A stretch of DNA of 64,000 bases from Entophlyctis helioformis (GCA_025526915.1 JAHLKH010000029.1:62001-126000); one strand, 5' to 3'. Positions 19,944 through 32,706 are shown, counted from the stretch's first letter. Notes: a model not told the origin generated them from the letters alone. Made by a program: numbers and translations.

Positions 19944-22900
19944 TTAATCAACGGGGATCTGGTCGGCGTTGGCGAGCGAGATGACGCTCCACTCGCGGCC
20001 GTGGAAGAGGACGCCCAGCCCCGTCTCGTCGTCCAGAATGTGCACGCGGTGGCCCACGGGCCCGGCCATGGGCGGGACGCGCGACGCAGCCTGGCTGCCC
20101 TTGGCCGGCTCTCGGCTGCCTGCATGCGACGGCGATCGTCGTCTGGCGTCGCTGGCGCTGAGTCCATCCTTGTCCTTGTCCTTGTCCTTGTCCTTGTCCT
20201 TGTCCTTGTCCTTGTCCTTGTCCTTGTCCTTGTCCTTGTCCTTGTCCTTGCCGTGGTGGCCCTGGCTGCGGCCGCGGCTGCCACTCGTGTTGAGGCCGCC
20301 CTTGCCATCGCCAGCATCCGGCTTGATCGCCTTGCGGTTCGACACCACGTTGATATCCACCCGCGTAACGGTCGGGCTCTCGGGCTCAAACGCCACCAGT
20401 GTAGCTGTCCTCGCCAGCACGCCAGCACGCCGGCACGCACACCAGTCGATCGTCAGCTGCAGTCCAACGCGCACCACCAGACACACAACTCACACTGGTG
20501 TGTAAATACAACGACAAAGTGTGCACTGCGCAGACGCACAAAGTCTGCGTGGCACATGAGCCGTTTGCCTGTACCCGCTTGCACTAACTGGTCGACGGTC
20601 TGCATCGGATCGCCTGCCGAGTACTCGTCCGACCGCTTGTCCTGCGCGATATGGATAATCTGCGGCGGCCCAGTCATCCGCACTGCATTGTTGGCATACA
20701 CGCGGAACAACCCGTCATTGCAGACCATGATCACGCATGGCTTGTTGGACTTGCGGCTGATGAACGAGAGCATGCCAGTCACCTGCAACACCAACACAGT
20801 CCAAGTCAGCTTGCCATACACTGAGACCCGGTGGACCTCCAACTTGCCATGGCTATCTGGTCGGCTGGATCTGGGGCTGCTCCGTCTTGTGCCTGTCCAG
20901 CTGGCTTGTCCTTGTCCTGCTTGGGTGCAAGAGGCGACCCACTGCTGCCGTGGCTCTTGCCGAAACTGGATGTCCGTGGGCGATCGCGATTCGACTGAGA
21001 CAGCACGCGTGCCCGTGTTGTCGCCTGAGCCTGCGCCACAGCCGGCTGTCCCTGCTGCCGATCGCCCTCACCGGAACTTTTCTCTGCCGCAGCAGCATTC
21101 TGAGACGCAAATGGCGATGGCGGTGGCGGCGGGTCGGGCGACGGTGGGAACACCTGGACAACCCACTGGATCTTGAGTGTCTTGGCATTCATGACCTCGG
21201 ACATGCCGACGTTGATGACATTGATCAAGTCGTCGCCGTTGCTGATCTCCTCGTGGCTTTCGTTCAGCTCGCCGGTTTTGGTAAAGAAGGCTTGCAGCGT
21301 GCCTGGTGGCTTGATGGTGCCGTCTGGCGCCAGCTCGTCGCGATCGTACACAAGACGAAGAACTGCCCCTTGACGCAGTGAGACGAGCACGCCGCGGTGG
21401 AATTCGTCCAGACAGAATCCAGTCACGAGCATCTGGTCTGTCGGCACAGCACCCGTCTCATGGTCAGCAAGACTCGGCAATCACAGCCGCCGTGGCCAGG
21501 ATGTGCTACCGACTGACATCCATGTTTGGCATGCTCGCCACCCTTTCTGCCGTGCTCGATCTTGTCCTGCGGCACCATGCGCGCACGCCGATCCTGCGCA
21601 ACAGCCTTGAGAATCTCGTACTTGACTGTCCACTCTATATCCAGACTGGTTGAAAACGCGTGCAACGCATGCTCGCCACCGCTGGTGCACGTCTCCGCCA
21701 CAATGACCTTCTGGCCGCCGTCTTCAAACAGTCGATGGTGGAACGCATGCATGAGCGGCATGTACGACAGCCGCTTCTTCACCAGCACGTTGAACGTGTA
21801 CGTCTGCATGCATCACACAGACGCCTGTTAGACACTCAGACTGGTCTGCCGGCGTGGCATCAGACGCATTGCTTACAGTCGCGTTCTTGGCCTGATCGTA
21901 CTCCCACACAATCTCTGCAATCACGCCGTACCCGGTCTGGCATCCGAGAAAGAACGTGTGCCGCCACCGCACGAGCCCCACATGCTCCTTGAACAGCGCC
22001 AGGTCGTCTTGGTCAAGCAGTTTCTCAATCTCGGCAGCCAGGTTGCCGATCTCGGGTTTCGCCATGGCCTTGTACTGCGGCAGCCGGCGCACAGGGCCAC
22101 GGATGCGCGTGGCCGCGACTGCAGCCATCATGGCCGCAGACACGTCGCCCATGTCTTGCCCCGACATGGATTGACGGCCGGCTGCTGCGCTCGCGGACTG
22201 CAGTGCGACCGACATGCGCCGGTTACGGCCGCCGCCACCTCCATCGCCTGCAGCCAGTGTGCTTGACCGCGATCGCCGGCCTGATGGCTGTCCCGGCGGT
22301 GGCGTGGGCTGTGGCGGCCCACGGCTGTTGCCTGCAACAGAGCCGCGTCCCGAGGCTGAGAGCCTAGTGGTGGCTGTTGACGGCCGGTACGCCTGGTCGC
22401 TTGATCCAGGCTGTGACCCTGGATACGCGTCATACGACTTGTGTGTGCCTGTTGCGCTGATGTCTTCGCTGCCGAGCGACAAGACAAACACGATGGGGTC
22501 GAGTTGCGGAAGGATCAGCTCTTTGAGGACAGGCTCTGACCCGCTCGCTGTTTCCATGGTCTCCCAGATCTCTGCCATGGCGGGAGAAGCTGTGAGTCGT
22601 GCTGCGTTGACATCCATCCGCCCAGCGTACCATACCCACGGTGTTTTCAGTGCTAAAGACTGCGAATGCAAAGTCGGACAATGCTATCACGTTCAACACT
22701 GTCCCAAACGCACAGTAGAAATGCCGTTGGAATGTGGGTCCCGCTGTCGACCGCACGCCACCACAACCACAACCGCAACCACCACAATCATGCACAGTCA
22801 GTTGCCCTGCATGATCAGCTGCGGCCGTTCCTGTGAATCGCTCACACTTGATGATCTCAGTGCGCCGTTTGAACACGCTCTTTGTATCCGTCACTTGTCC

Positions 22901-23701
22901 CGCAAGCCTGCTCTGCACTTCAGCCACTTGCTCTGCCTGCCCACGCGCCATCCTTGCTTATCAGCCCACGAACGGCATCCAGCACGCAGATCACAATGCG
23001 CGCAACTGCATCCGCCACCGACCTTGGCCTGCGTGTTCATCTTTTGCCGCGCATGGAACGCTGCCAGCTCCTGCTTGGCTCGATGCATGTAGTCTGTTGT
23101 GCCGTCATCAATCACAAGCCCAGACAGCTCGTTGGCCGGGAACACGGTGCCCATCACCGGCAGCAGTCGCCGGATCACCACATGCTCCTTGTACTTTTTC
23201 TCTCCTTTCTGCATCCGTCGCCGAGTCAGCATCTCAGTCAGTCGTCAAGCAGTCGTCAAGCAGTCGCCAAGCAGTCGCCAAGCAGCCGTCTAGCAGCCGT
23301 GTAGCAGCCGGTCCATACAGTGGAAATGCCAAGCCATCCGTCACCTCGAGCGTTTCCTTGACAAGCGCCATCTCGGCTTTGAGCGCCTCGTACGCTTTGT
23401 TGTTGGTGCCCATGACACCCTTGCGTTTGCCCTTGGCGTTCTTGACTTGGTCCACGCTCTGCACGCGTGGTGCTGCGACCCTGCTGGTTCTCCCTCTTGG
23501 AACATTGCCACCACCACCATTGCCGCCTTCATAGAACTCGTCGTCGTCATCGTCGCCGTCGCCTTTGCTGTTGTGGGTATGCGACCGGGTATGAGAGTGG
23601 CCAGTGACGGCTGACGCTGCACCGGACAGCGAAAAGATATTGTGCGAGAGCAGCGCTTTGGGTGTCGTGAGTTGCGGGTGCGGGTTACGATGCCGCGTCA
23701 T
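19944..23701 (-). CDS. tandem paralogue A of an unrecognised large propeller-like protein family
   Basis: A multi-exon minus-strand gene with probable start MTRHRNPHPQLTTPKALL (ATG 23701; an in-frame Met lies 18 codons upstream) and stop at 19944. It shares ordered blocks with the two genes upstream of it: KYKEHVVIRRLLPVMG, QRHFYCAFGTVLNVIALSD, DDLALFKEHVGLVRWRHTFF and LGCQTGYGVIAEIVWEYDQ. Further blocks are KRLSYMPLMHAFHHRLFEDG, GGEHALHAFSTSLDIEWTV, MLVTGFCLDEFHRGVLVSL, CVIMVCNDGLFRVYANNAV, and a C-terminal DDETGLGVLFHGREWSVIS. Short beta-rich blocks spaced like propeller blades suggest one or two beta-propellers. A (Lys-Asp)n run sits near the C-terminus. It is the most diverged of the three. 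I do not recognise the family and assign no function. Confidence 0.7.
20167..20250 (-). repeat. (CTTGTC)n hexanucleotide run encoding (Lys-Asp)n
   Basis: About 14 uninterrupted CTTGTC units on the plus strand read as alternating Lys-Asp on the coding minus strand of paralogue A. Perfect purity suggests recent expansion. Confidence 0.9.
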
Positions 23702-23769
23702 TGTATTCTTTGTTGTTGTTGGCAACGCGTCCAACCCCGCGACCTGCTTATTCAACTTTATTCACAACT

Positions 23770-26700
23770 TCAGAGCATCAGGTGCCGTTGCGGGGAGTGC
23801 GACGACCCTCTCGAATGGCTTTCTTTCAAATGCTCGCTGTCGCCTTTGCGCGAGCGTGCTTGCTTGGCCTCCTGCTCGGCCACGCGGCGTGCCTCGAGCT
23901 CTTCAGGTTTGGGCCGGAGCCATTCCATGTAGTCGGCCAGCGAGAACACGGACCATTCGCGACCGTGGTAGATGATGCCAAGACCGAGCTCCTCGTCAAA
24001 GATTTGCACGCCGCGAACAAGGTTGGACGGCTCGGGCTCCGACCCGTCTTGCACGATCCCATGGCGCTTTGTGAGGACCTTGAGCTCAAAGTGTGTGCGC
24101 GATGGGTCGTTGATGTCGTACACTGTCAGCATGGCTGCAGCCAACGTCACGGGTTAGTTGCGTATGCATGCTGGCCAGAGAGAGTGCTCTGCGACGCACA
24201 TTTTGACGTGAACGCAACGAGCAGCTGGAAATCCTTGCCCCAGAGCATCGTGTCGATATGCGGCACTGTCGGCGCTACGGGTGCGTTGTCGCTCAAAGTC
24301 GACCATGCGGCAGACGATGCCGAGAGCGATGCTTCGAGTGCAGGGCTGCCGCCCATCGACTGGTCAAGCTTTGCAAGATCGCCGCCCAAACTCGCATTGA
24401 GATTCGTATTGAAGCTGCTGCGTTTCTCGAGCTTGGAATCACTGCTACGGCGGCCAGTGCCCGTGACGGGAGCCGGCGTTGCTGGCGGATTGGGACGACT
24501 GTGCGCAGCGACACCGACACCGGCAGCAGCAGCACGGCCGCGAGCGGTTGCTGCAGCTGGTGCCTGCGATGGATCGACATAGACTTGGGATATCGCCCGC
24601 AAGACGAGATTGGATTTGCCCATTTCGTCAGGGTACACGCGCACAATGCCGTCGTTGCCGACAACGAGAAGCTGCGGTTTGTTGGTGCGGTGGCTGACGA
24701 GGAACCGCATGGCGAGGACCTCGAACCCCTCTGGACGCGATGTGCCGTGGCGCGTGTCGTGGCGTGCCCGCTGGCTGTGCGGGGACGGTGTTGCCACTGG
24801 CGTCACTGGATCGTCGTCGGGTAGCTCGGAGATGGACGAGAGATTGGCTGCTGCTGGCGATGCTGGTGCCAGCAGAGACGCTGCTGTGGACGGTGTCGAC
24901 GGCGTGCCTGGTGCTGTTGACAGGGCGGAGCCTGGCGCAAGTTGTGACGGCTGCGGCACGTTCATGCCAGTCGGCATATGCTCATCGGGCATGGATGTGA
25001 ACATCTGCCACGTGCACACCAACACGCGTCAGTGCCATGCCAGCACACCAATGCAGCAGCCACGCTACATCTCACGTCGAGAATCCATGCAATCTTGAGC
25101 GTCTTGCTCCCAGTCGTATCGCCAATATCAGCCAGCCAGAAGGTTGGCGTCACGCTCTGCGTCGGCATCACGTCGCTGGGAAACAGACTCCCGCGACGCG
25201 CACCAGGTGTCGAATCCCGCCGTTCGCCCGACATGAACACCTCGCGATCGTAGATAACTCGCATGAGCACGCCGGATCGCAGAGCGACGACGATCCCCGG
25301 AAACCGCTCGTCCACGCACAGACTCGTGATCATGAGCTCCTCTGTCTCTTGGCGTCAGCTCTGCACAGACCCTGCCTTTGCATCTGTACCACCAAGCCTC
25401 ACACACAGTCCAGCCATCGCAACGTACCGACATGGCGAAAGTCATTCAACGGCTTGCCGACCAGCTCCATGCGGTCCTGCGGCACGACCCGCGGTACGTG
25501 ATCAATGGCCGTCAGTCGCAGGAGATCGCATTTGCATGCCCACTCAATGTCCAGACTCATTTTAAACGCCTGGAGGATATGCTCGCCCGTGATTGTGCAG
25601 ATCTCGGCCATGAGCAACGGTAGCCCGTCGTCGGTATGGAAATGCAGCACGTGCCGGATAGGGATGTACGAGATCTTGCGTTTGCACAGCGTGTTGATGG
25701 TGTAGTTCTGAGCAGCGTGGATTGCGTGAGAGTGTGCGAGAGAGAATATGAGTGGGTGAGTGTGTGAGAGTGTCCATTGGTGTGCACGGATGCCGGCAGC
25801 AAGGCAGTTGAGCGCATATGCGACTTACTGTCTGCCCGGTCTTGGGATCAAACTCCCAGATGATTTCAGGATGCAGGCCTCGCCTGTGACGCAGCCGATA
25901 AAGAACACGGCATGGTGGCGCACAACACCCATGTTTTCCATAAAGAGCTCGAGGTCCTCGGGCGACAGCAGCTTCTCAATGTCCTTGATGTTGGTGAAGT
26001 CTGTCGCCGGACGCAGCTCAGCGAGCCGCGGCACTCGCCGGACGGGATGCACAATGTCGGGTTGGCGTTGTGCGGCTGTCGCTGCACCTGACGAGGAGGG
26101 CGTGGAGGCAGTGTGCAGGTCGTACGACTCGCGACGGGATTTGCCCACGTTGGTCTGCGTGGTGTCGGTGGCGGCCGTTGCGATGTTTGATCGGCGTGCT
26201 CCGTGTGGCGCTGTGCTCGGTGTTGCTGTCGTCGAGTTGCGTGCACTTGTCCCGCCGTTTGATGCTGAGAGCAGCGATGCTGTCAGGTCGGCCAGCCCTG
26301 GACCACCGGCACTGCTGACGCCGCCTGTTGTCGACTCGCGACGCGACTGTGGCGCAGAGTCGCCTTGGCCCCCGATCCGTAGAACGGGTCGCTTGCAAAC
26401 GGCAGAGACGCTGTGCCACTAGCTGTTGCGGGGTCGTTGAGCTTGTTCATATCGCCGCTGTACAGGTGCTGCACCAAGCAAATCGGGTCGCAATCCAGAT
26501 CAATGAGCTTCTTGATGCTGCTTTCCTCGGCGCCAGACTCTGCCGACGTCTCGAGTGCCCATATCTCGAGCATGTTGGCCGAGTTGAACGACGCAAACGC
26601 CGAGTCATTGAGCGCAGTCACGTTGAGCACGTTACCAAAGACCGAGTAGAAATGCCGCACAAACTTGGGTCGCGCTGCATGCGGGTTGGATACCGTTGTG

Positions 26701-27533
26701 CCATTAGTCGTGAGCGCATGAGGTGCAAGTCGGATGAGATACCTTGGTGCATGGCCTTGTGGCGGTTCTGCAATGCGCGCGTCGCTTCGATCTCTGCCTG
26801 CATCTGCTCGCGGATATTCTGCGCAACCGCGTTCTGAAAGCCACCAGGACGCGTCAGCCGACACTACCGCCACACTCGCACATCACACAATGCGCTCCCC
26901 TCGCTTCCGCATTCCCCCACCGCATACTCACGCGATTCTGTTGGGCCACAACGCCATGCGCGCGCACACGGTTGAGCTCCTGGTGTGCCTTGTCGACATA
27001 GTTGGTCGTATTCTCATGGTCGACGATCAGGCTCGTGATGTCCTCGCCTATAAAGATACCACGCGGCGTCATGCGTCGCACGGTTGTGTGTTCCTTGTAC
27101 ATCTTCTCTGTCGTCTGTCAACGCGATGGCGACACGCGCATCAGCATCCTGCAACCACGACAAAACACGCAACAACATGCCGTGCGTTGCGGGCAGACCG
27201 GCGACGAGCCGACAGACTCACTTCAATGGCACGCTGGATGACAGGGATCGATGCCTTGATGCGATTAAACCGCGCAACATCAAACGGGTCGCCGATCTTT
27301 GGGAGCGGACCGTCCAGCCCGGTCGCCGTGCCGGCCCCGGCAGTCGCAGCCGGCTTCTTGCGTGCATTCATTGCCGCCTGGATGGCACGCTGATTGGCCT
27401 TGAGCGCGGCTGCTCGGATCATGTTGGATGCGCGGCGCCTGGGTCGGCCTGTGTCGCTGCTGCCGTCGACTGACGGGATCGTTAGCGAGGACAGCGGCGG
27501 CTGCTTTGGCATCACGAGGTTGGGGGAGGGCAT
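23770..27533 (-). CDS. tandem paralogue B of the same unrecognised family
   Basis: Start MPSPNLVMPKQPPLSSLTIP (ATG 27533), stop 23770, only 68 bp before the start of paralogue A. In order: PVIQRAIE, YKEHTTVRRMTPRGIFIGED, ENTTNYVDKAHQELNRVRAH, an alanine-rich coiled coil (NIREQMQAEIEATRALQNR), RHFYSVFGNVLNVTALND, and IKKLIDLDCDPICLVQHLYS. Then DIEKLLSPEDLELFMENMG, FFIGCVTGEA, KISYIPI-like, GLPLLMAEICTITGEHILQA, LDIEWACKCDLLRLTAIDHV, RVVPQDRMELVGKPLNDF, SLCVDERFPGIVVALRSGVL, KTLKIAWILDV and TNKPQLLVVGNDGIVRVYPD. It ends in GVQIFDEELGLGIIYHGREW. About ten short introns. The GNDGIVRVYPD block recalls VCBS/FG-GAP or WD-like blades, but I cannot name the family. Confidence 0.7.
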
Positions 27534-27694
27534 TTCGTGCGTCGCTGTGCCAATGTCCGCGTGTAGGTTGTGTGTACAGTTGTGCTGCGTGTCAAGACAA
27601 GTGTAAAGGGGTATGCTGCGATGATGCGTGCGGGCTCACTCACTCGCTCCCTCACGCGCGCGTATGACGACACGCGATGATGTCATTGGCCGCT

Positions 27695-30600
27695 TTATTG
27701 GGGCATCTCCTTGCGGTTTTTGGACCAGCCCACCAGCCGCTCGAGACTGAAGATGCACCACTCGCGGCCGTACGAGAGGATACCCAGACCCATATCATCG
27801 TCGACAATCTGCACGTTGCGCGGGACCTTGTCGCTTGGTGCGGACGGCGCATCCGCGAGCTGCAGCACGCCTTGCCGGTTGGACGCAATCTTCATCTCGA
27901 TGGTCGATGTCTTGTGGTCGACGGGATCGTACGTCACCAGCGTCGCTGTCCACAAACACATGGTCGGTTTAGTGGGCACGTCTGACTGCCAGCGTCGTGA
28001 GAGGAGGCTTACATCGGCTCGTGTACATGACAACAAACTGCTCGGTTGAGCAGGCGAGGAACGTGTCGAGGTATGGGACCGTCGGCGGTGGCCGCGCCTT
28101 GACAGTTTCTTCGGAATCAAACTCGCTGCCGCTGGGCTCGTCGCGGTCGAGCTTGAACACGGACACGGGCTTGGACAGGATTTTTGCAAGGTCGTTTGGG
28201 TAGATGCGGACGATGCCGTCGTTTCCTGCGACGACGAGCTGCGGCTTCTGGGTCGACTGGTTCACCATGTAGCGCATGCTCGTGACACGGAACTTGTCGG
28301 GCACTTGTTGAGGTACCATGGAGGGCGATCGCGGGGGATGGTTGCTGTGTGCGCCGTGCGGCTCATTGGCTTCGTCGATGGCGTTCAGGTTGCGTCTGCC
28401 AGGCCGTAGATGCTCGTCTGGATGTTGCGGAAACAGCTGTCCATCCACACGCCAGCCATCAATGAATGAGCGTGCACGTTTCTTGCATGAATGTGCAACA
28501 GTGGCCAGTCAATACTGCGTACATCCAGACACCACGTGATCTTGAGCTGGCGGTCGTAGTTTGCCGAGTTGTAGTCCACTATGCCACCGCCCGGCGACGA
28601 TATGGATGCTCGTGGACGGTCAGCTGGCCCCGCACCAGGCACAGCCAGACTTGTGCGACGCGATGTCAAGCCAGCCGATGTGCCCAGCCGATCGGTTTCG
28701 TTGTGCAGCTCGTGGCTGTACGAGATGCGGATCAGACACCCATTCCGCAGCGCCAGCACAAGCGACTTGTGGTGGTTGTCCTCGCAGAATGTCGTCACCA
28801 TGAGCTCCTGGTCTGCCGTCCGCGTTCATCGCATCCCATCGCATCCCCATCCCATCGCATCCGTCGATCCTCGAATCAGCTCAAATGCCGTCGCACCAGC
28901 ATGCGCAACGCCGTCAAAGCCAACCGTCAGACTCACCGACGTTGCGAAAATCCTCCAGCCGCCGTCCAGCCGTCTCGAACTTGTCTTGTGGCACAACCCG
29001 CGTCAAATGGTCGAGCGAGGTCAGCCGCAACAGATCGCATTTACACGTCCACTCGATATCCAGCGCCATCGTAAACGCCTGCAGGATATGCTCGCCAGTG
29101 TTGGTGGCGACTTCTGCCACAATCAGGGGCAGCCCATCTGTCAGTTTGTAGTACTGACTCAGCTTGACAGGAATGTACGATATCTTCCGTTGGGTGATGA
29201 TCGAGAACTCGTAATCCTGGCACACACGCACACACCGCCAGTGTCAGCATGCTGCGTTGGACAGGCGTGACACGCACAAGACTCGAAAGTACCATCTTGC
29301 GGCTCTCGGAATCGATGGTCCACATGATCTCGGCCACCACACCACGCCCGTCGAGCAGCCCAGGAAAAACAGCGAGTGGTACCGCACTTCGCCGAGATGC
29401 TCCCGCAGCAACTCCATATCTTCTGGCGAGAGCACCTTTTCAAGCTCCTTCATGTTGCCAACGTCTTTGGTGCGCGCGTTGGCAAACTTTGGCAGGCTGT
29501 GGCTCCGTGCTGGTTTGCCGACCACTACGGCGTCAAAGTTGACCGTCATGGTGCCGCCAACGGGTCCGCCATTGAACGCGACGGCAGCAGCGTCGGCGTT
29601 GTCAGCCGACGTGCCGGCGTCTCCCAGGATACTGATGTTTTCCGTGTAGAGATGCTGCACGTAGATGATCGGGTCTGTGTCGATAGTGATGAGTTTGCGC
29701 AGCGTGCTGGGGTCGCGCTCGTCGTCTTGGATCGTCCATATTTCTGGGCCGTGCATGGCGTGAGCGGGCATGGCGTCATGCGAAGCCGTTGGCTTTGATG
29801 CTCAAGTGTGCTTACCGAGCGTGTTGTTGGTGCTGTAGACTGCATAGAGGTTGTCCATGAGGGCTGTGACGTTGAGGATCTCGCCAAACACGCAGTAAAA
29901 GTGCCGTCTGAACTCTGGACTGGCTGCAGGCATGTGTCAGAGGATGCAGGCAGCAGCTGCCAGTAGATGCACAGCCATGCGCTTGCCTTGCGCCAGGATA
30001 CGCTGTCTGCGGAACCGCTCTTTGGCTTGCTCTATCTGCTTGGCAAGATTCTCTTCGACCATGGCAGCCGTCTTGTTCTACATGCACGGCATGTCAGCCC
30101 AACGTGTTTCTGTGCGCATCATGTATACACCGGCATGCATACCTTGATCTCTTCGCGCGCTTTGCGAGCCGCTTCTATACGATCCAGCTCGTCATGTGCA
30201 CGGGCCACCAGCTGCGCCGAAAAGTCGTCATCGGTCGACGCTTTGGGGATCTCGATGTTGCCAAACACGGTCGGTGCCACGGCTCTCCCCAGGATCTGGT
30301 GGTCCTTGTACAACCGCTCGGTGAACTGCCCGCAAGTCTGTTAGCCGTCTGTGTTTGGTGTGCAAAGACGGCTGCAACACACACCTCGAGCGCTTGTCGG
30401 ACGCCCTGGATCGAGGCACGGTACCGCTCGATCTCGTTGGCTGCATGGTGCTGCACGCCGCGATGGCGGATATGGCCGTGCTGCGGACCCAGCCGATCAC
30501 CGAACCCGACTTCGGCAATCGGCGAGTGCGGCGCGACCGACTTGCGATGCCCTGCACCCCCAGCCCCAGCCCCACCACCGCCGCCGCCGCCGCCTGACGT

Positions 30601-30840
30601 GTTGTTGGTATTGTTGCTGTTGAGGCCGCTCTTGAGATTCCTGCCGAGACTGTCGGTTGTGCGGAAACTGTGCGCGCCGTGGCGCTGCGATGCTTCCGTT
30701 GTCGATGTGCCGAACCGGGCGGCGGTGGGCGGCTGCATGGATGGCGGGACTGCCGACGATGTGCTGGCTGACACGGCGGATTGGGCTGTGCCCGATGCCG
30801 CGCTGATGGATGCACGCGATGGCCGTCGCTGGTCTGGCAT
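27695..30840 (-). CDS. tandem paralogue C of the same unrecognised family
   Basis: Probable start MPDQRRPSRASISAASGTAQ (ATG 30840), stop 27695, 161 bp before the start of paralogue B. It has a Ser/Ala/Gly-rich N-terminus, then the shared blocks: SIQGVRQALE, LYKDHQILGRAVAPTVFGN, RAHDELDRIEAARKAREEI, RRHFYCVFGEILNVTALMD, LRKLITIDTDPIIYVQHLYT, MKELEKVLSPEDMELLREHL and YHSLFFLGCSTG. They continue with KISYIPVKL, GLPLIVAEVATNTGEHILQA, LDIEWTCKCDLLRLTSLDHL, VVPQDKFETAGRRLEDFRN, LMVTTFCEDNHHKSLVLALR, TQKPQLVVAGNDGIVRIYPN and VQIVDDDMGLGILSYGREW. It is closer to B than to A. No enzyme motif, signal peptide or membrane segment is visible. Function unknown. Confidence 0.7.
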
Positions 30841-30939
30841 TCTGTTCAATAATGCAGGATAGTCTGGATGCACACTTGCTTGCACAGCATGTCCGAACAA
30901 TGGGGATGTGTTCACCAGATCTGTGGAATTACGGTCACT

Positions 30940-32706
30940 TTAATTCTTCTTCCTGGCCAGCCAGCGTTCCTTTTCCAAAATGTGTCTGTCGAGATGGAGG
31001 CCAGTACCGTTGGGCGTGCAGAACCTGCCGTTCAGGCTGCCCTGAATAACAACCCAGCCGAGTCCGCCCAGCCACACACGCAGCGCGCTGCCTTTCGGTA
31101 TCGGTGGCAATGTCAGCGCGGTCGCAAAGGGTGGCAGCGCGTTGATGCGGTCTTTGCCAATTGGCGGCGTGAGCAACTGGCTGCTCACACCCGCATGCTT
31201 CTCCCACAGGGACTCGAGTTTGTATGACGAGGACGTGTGGATGAGCAGGCTGGGTGATCCGTAGTAAAAGAGCACCGACGTGGAGGTGACGTTGCTGATG
31301 TGGAGGCGGATGAGCGCGCCAAAGTACAGAATAGTATCGGGCCGGAGCCGAATCTGCCGATGGATGATGGCGGCTTTGGGAACAACGAACTTGAACTCGT
31401 TTGGTGCGAGGTAGTGGGTGAGTTGCGTGGGATTGAAAGCGCCGGCTGTGTCAACGAGACGGCCGGTGTCATGCAGCGGCGCGAGGAGCGACGGGAGAGG
31501 CGGCTTGGCGTCGCGTGCTTGGGACTCGGCGGCCGGACTGTGGCTTCCTTTGCCGTCGGTCTGGCGGTCGGCGGGGAAGACCATGGGCCCGATGGTGGAG
31601 AGGGGGATGCCGATCGGCTTGAGGGTTGTTCCAGCAAACGTTGACGTGGTCAGGAACGGGCTGTGGCCGGCCGCGTCGAGGAGTCTGTTGATGAGCGACG
31701 ACTTGCCAGAGTTGGTGACGCCGATCATGTAAATGTCTTCGTTGGGACTCCTGTGGCGGCCAATGGCAGCGATGAGGTCTGCCATGCCGCGAGACCGCAA
31801 GGTCGAGACGGGGACGATCTCTGCGGCACGCTTTCCAACGTCGTTGTGTTTTCTGACCCAGTCGGCATAGTCGCTGACCGACTCTGTCTTTGGCAGCAGA
31901 TCCTGTCCAGTTGATGCCCAGCGATCCAGATGGACGGGTGCACGATCAGCATCAGCATCGGCATCGGCAGCGCAGGCATGCGTCGTGCCCACAAGGGATG
32001 GCCAACTTACAATCTTGTTGAGAGCAATAATGGTTGTCTTTTGGCCGACGAGCTCGAACAGGTTGGGCAGCAGAGTGCCCGGCAGGTCGTAGACATCGAC
32101 GACAAGCACCACGATGCCGCCATTGCGGATCTTGAGATCGGAGAACTGCATCGTGTCCGTCTTGAAGGAGGGCGGGACGACGGTGATGCTGTGGTTCTTG
32201 AGCTGGTGGCATCTGAAGCACAGCGGCACAAACGGCTTTGCGGCATCGAGGAGGGTCTTGACCTGGCCGGGCGTGAGGGGATCGGGCGAGTTGCGCAGCC
32301 GCTCGATCTTGTCTGGCGAGAGCGCACTGCGGCGCGAGAGGGCTTCGACGGGGATGTAGCCGCTGGCGGTCTCTGAGTGGTGCTGGAAGGCGGCGCCACA
32401 GCCCGGGCACGCCTTTGGGACGGCTCGGCCAGACGGCCGTGCATCCGAGCCGGAGCTTGACGAAGAGCTTGAAGAAGACGAGCCAGAGGCCGATGCAGGC
32501 AGCGAGGTGAACAGCGAGCGACGGGCGGTGTGCAGGCCGGCGGGCAGCGAGCTTGCATGCGTAGGCGGATGCGTTGGTGGATGCGAGCTTGCATGCGTGG
32601 GCAGTGGCAGCCATGCATGGCATGCATGCCGAGGCAGCCGTTGCAGCCGTTGCAGCCGTTGCAGCCGTGGCAGCAGCGACGACGCAGGGCACGGGGCAGC
32701 TCGCAT
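30940..32706 (-). CDS. circularly permuted mitochondrial GTPase, NOA1/YqeH family
   Basis: Exons 32011-32706 and 30940-31902 (108-nt intron), 552 residues. A Leu/Arg/His-rich presequence suggests mitochondrial import. A zinc-finger-like pair follows (ACPGCGAAFQ ... PLCFRCHQLKNH). The GTPase motifs occur in permuted order: G4 ALNKID (split by the intron), then much later G1 GVTNSGKSSLINRLLDAAG, then G2/G3 (STFAGTTLKP; DTAGAFN). Family members act in mitochondrial or chloroplast small-subunit ribosome assembly. The C-terminal domain (RLRPDTILYFGALIRLHISN) fits YqeH-type proteins. The start at 32706 lies 58 bp from the divergent NOT3 start. Confidence 0.85.
   Translation of the reverse strand: MRAAPCPASSLLPRLQRLQRLQRLPRHACHAWLPLPTHASSHPPTHPPTHASSLPAGLHTARRSLFTSLPASASGSSSSSSSSSSGSDARPSGRAVPKACPGCGAAFQHHSETASGYIPVEALSRRSALSPDKIERLRNSPDPLTPGQVKTLLDAAKPFVPLCFRCHQLKNHSITVVPPSFKTDTMQFSDLKIRNGGIVVLVVDVYDLPGTLLPNLFELVGQKTTIIALNKIVSWPSLVGTTHACAADADADADRAPVHLDRWASTGQDLLPKTESVSDYADWVRKHNDVGKRAAEIVPVSTLRSRGMADLIAAIGRHRSPNEDIYMIGVTNSGKSSLINRLLDAAGHSPFLTTSTFAGTTLKPIGIPLSTIGPMVFPADRQTDGKGSHSPAAESQARDAKPPLPSLLAPLHDTGRLVDTAGAFNPTQLTHYLAPNEFKFVVPKAAIIHRQIRLRPDTILYFGALIRLHISNVTSTSVLFYYGSPSLLIHTSSSYKLESLWEKHAGVSSQLLTPPIGKDRINALPPFATALTLPPIPKGSALRVWLGGLGWVVIQGSLNGRFCTPNGTGLHLDRHILEKERWLARKKN

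Noticed and set aside
22214..23092. 292-codon plus-strand frame
   Set aside because: Antisense to exons of tandem paralogue A; Cys/Arg/Pro-rich with no motif, and it crosses that gene's introns.
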